A stretch of 6,095 bases of DNA from Candidatus Kuenenia stuttgartensis (GTDB taxonomy: Bacteria; Planctomycetota; Planctomycetia; Isosphaerales; Isosphaeraceae): NCBI GenBank assembly GCA_945872325.1, contig CAMBZY010000207.1, forward strand, positions 1 through 6,095, given 5' to 3'. Positions 5,286 to 6,095 of this stretch are shown here, one piece after another. Every line of letters begins with the position of its first letter. The stretch's first letter is position 1. The position numbers and the translations under genes were made by a program. Under the pieces are notes generated by a model. It did not search any database. It saw nothing but the letters and a program-made list of their open reading frames with translations, and was not told the DNA's origin.

Positions 5286-6095
5286 TTAAGAATCTGTCTT
5301 ACTTTTCACATTTGCAATCACGACCCCGATAATCATGAAAATCCCTCCGATAATGGTTGCATTATGAGGCCTTTCGCCATGCAGCAGCCAGACCCAGATC
5401 GGATTTAATATCGGTTCAACCAGAGCGATCAGAGTGGCTTGAGCAGGCGTGGTGGTGCGTAAACCTCTGGCGAAAAAGGTGTAGGGTAACGCCATCTGTA
5501 AAAATCCAAAAACCGCCAGTCCGGGAATGCTCGATCGGTAAGGGAGAATACTTTCGCCTGTTAATGCAATCACAGCGGCGAGGATCAGCGAACCTGCCAT
5601 ATTATTCCATACAGAGAGCCAGATGGAATCGTCGGCCCGGCACGATCTCAGACCCACCACGACACATGCATAAGCCACACCGCTGGCCAGGCCCATCGCC
5701 ATCCCGACAAGGTGACTGCTGTCAACAACGAGCAGTTCAGGTGCAATAATCCATGCGATCCCAAACATGGCCAGGCCCACGCCCCAAAGAGTTCGGCGGT
5801 CGGGCTTTTCGTTCAGAAACATCCAGCCGATTGGCACAACCCATGCTGTGGCAGAGCATTGGAGAAAAATCGCGTTGGCTGCTGTAGTGGCCTTGATTGC
5901 CGCAATATAAAGGCCCACCATGGTTGCAAAAGCGATTGCAATCCAGAGATACCTCGCGGTGATCTTTTTTGGGCCACGGCCGATAGCAAACGGAGCCAAT
6001 GCCAGACCCGCGAAAAGACCTCTCCAGATGGCGATGGTCGTGCCACTGTCGGGCAGAGATTTGGTCCATACGCCGGCGAGACTCCAAAGGACACC
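5286..6095 (-). CDS. EamA/DMT family transporter, N-terminus beyond the right edge
   Basis: The frame is open from 6095 to the stop at 5286, giving 269 residues, so the start lies outside the window. Codons before the TTG at 5999 read GVLWSLAGVWTK, then DSGTTIAIWRGLFAGLALAPF, which is a normal EamA first-half beginning. EamA proteins have ten membrane helices in two repeats and usually about 290-300 residues, so roughly 20-30 are missing. Seen: WMFLNEKP (fragment residues 91-98) ending the first repeat, and LVEPILNPIWVWLLHGERP (to residue 243) ending the second, both typical. Several Gly/Ala-rich helices lie between. The family moves amino acids, nucleotides or other metabolites across the cytoplasmic membrane; the substrate cannot be assigned. 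It is convergent with the ferredoxin gene and shares the hairpin at 5255-5279. Confidence 0.93.
   Translation of the reverse strand, partial: GVLWSLAGVWTKSLPDSGTTIAIWRGLFAGLALAPFAIGRGPKKITARYLWIAIAFATMVGLYIAAIKATTAANAIFLQCSATAWVVPIGWMFLNEKPDRRTLWGVGLAMFGIAWIIAPELLVVDSSHLVGMAMGLASGVAYACVVVGLRSCRADDSIWLSVWNNMAGSLILAAVIALTGESILPYRSSIPGLAVFGFLQMALPYTFFARGLRTTTPAQATLIALVEPILNPIWVWLLHGERPHNATIIGGIFMIIGVVIANVKSKTDS

Noticed and set aside
5357..5749. Plus-strand open frame of 130 codons
   Set aside because: It is antisense to the EamA transporter, rich in Arg/Pro/Trp/Ser as expected of a shadow, and has no domain.
5286..5999. EamA gene starting at the TTG at 5999
   Set aside because: The frame continues without a stop to 6095 and the upstream codons encode a normal EamA first helix, so the TTG is internal (leucine).

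Overview
The window reads as bacterial chromosome from a planctomycete, most likely of the order Planctomycetales (for example a Planctopirus/Rubinisphaera-like organism). The main reason is the left-edge gene, the C-terminus of a DUF1501 protein, a family strongly expanded in Planctomycetes. Taxonomy is inferred from gene content only; I saw no rRNA, tRNA, IS element, CRISPR array or phage gene.

Layout: (1) 1-315, plus strand, the end of a DUF1501 gene whose start lies left of the window. (2) 318-3974, minus strand, a compact run of four genes read right to left: a secreted NIPSNAP-family protein, a fold-type II PLP enzyme of the serine racemase/threonine dehydratase group, a PhzF-family isomerase-like protein and a MATE efflux transporter. 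Gaps are 30 bp, 5 bp and 28 bp, so one operon is likely. A sigma70-like promoter lies upstream of NIPSNAP, and a terminator hairpin is built into the last codons of the MATE gene. (3) 4078-4446, minus strand, a small single-domain cupin. (4) A 119-bp divergent spacer with two short perfect palindromes. (5) 4566-5236, plus strand, a 92-residue protein I do not recognise and a [2Fe-2S] ferredoxin with adrenodoxin-like cysteine spacing. (6) A strong hairpin at 5255-5279 between convergent genes, probably a two-way terminator. (7) 5286-6095, minus strand, an EamA/DMT-type transporter that runs off the right edge; its reading frame stays open to the last base.

How the genes may work together: the minus-strand run pairs an amino-acid PLP enzyme with a PhzF-like protein and an exporter, which would fit modification or detoxification of a small amino-acid-like molecule followed by export. 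That is inference from co-location; none of the four products has a substrate that can be read from sequence. The window is otherwise ordinary accessory metabolism and transport. I found no clear evidence of a new defence or mobile system. The most useful second looks are the embedded terminator, the racemase-type active site, the four-gene cluster and the unrecognised 92-residue protein beside the ferredoxin.
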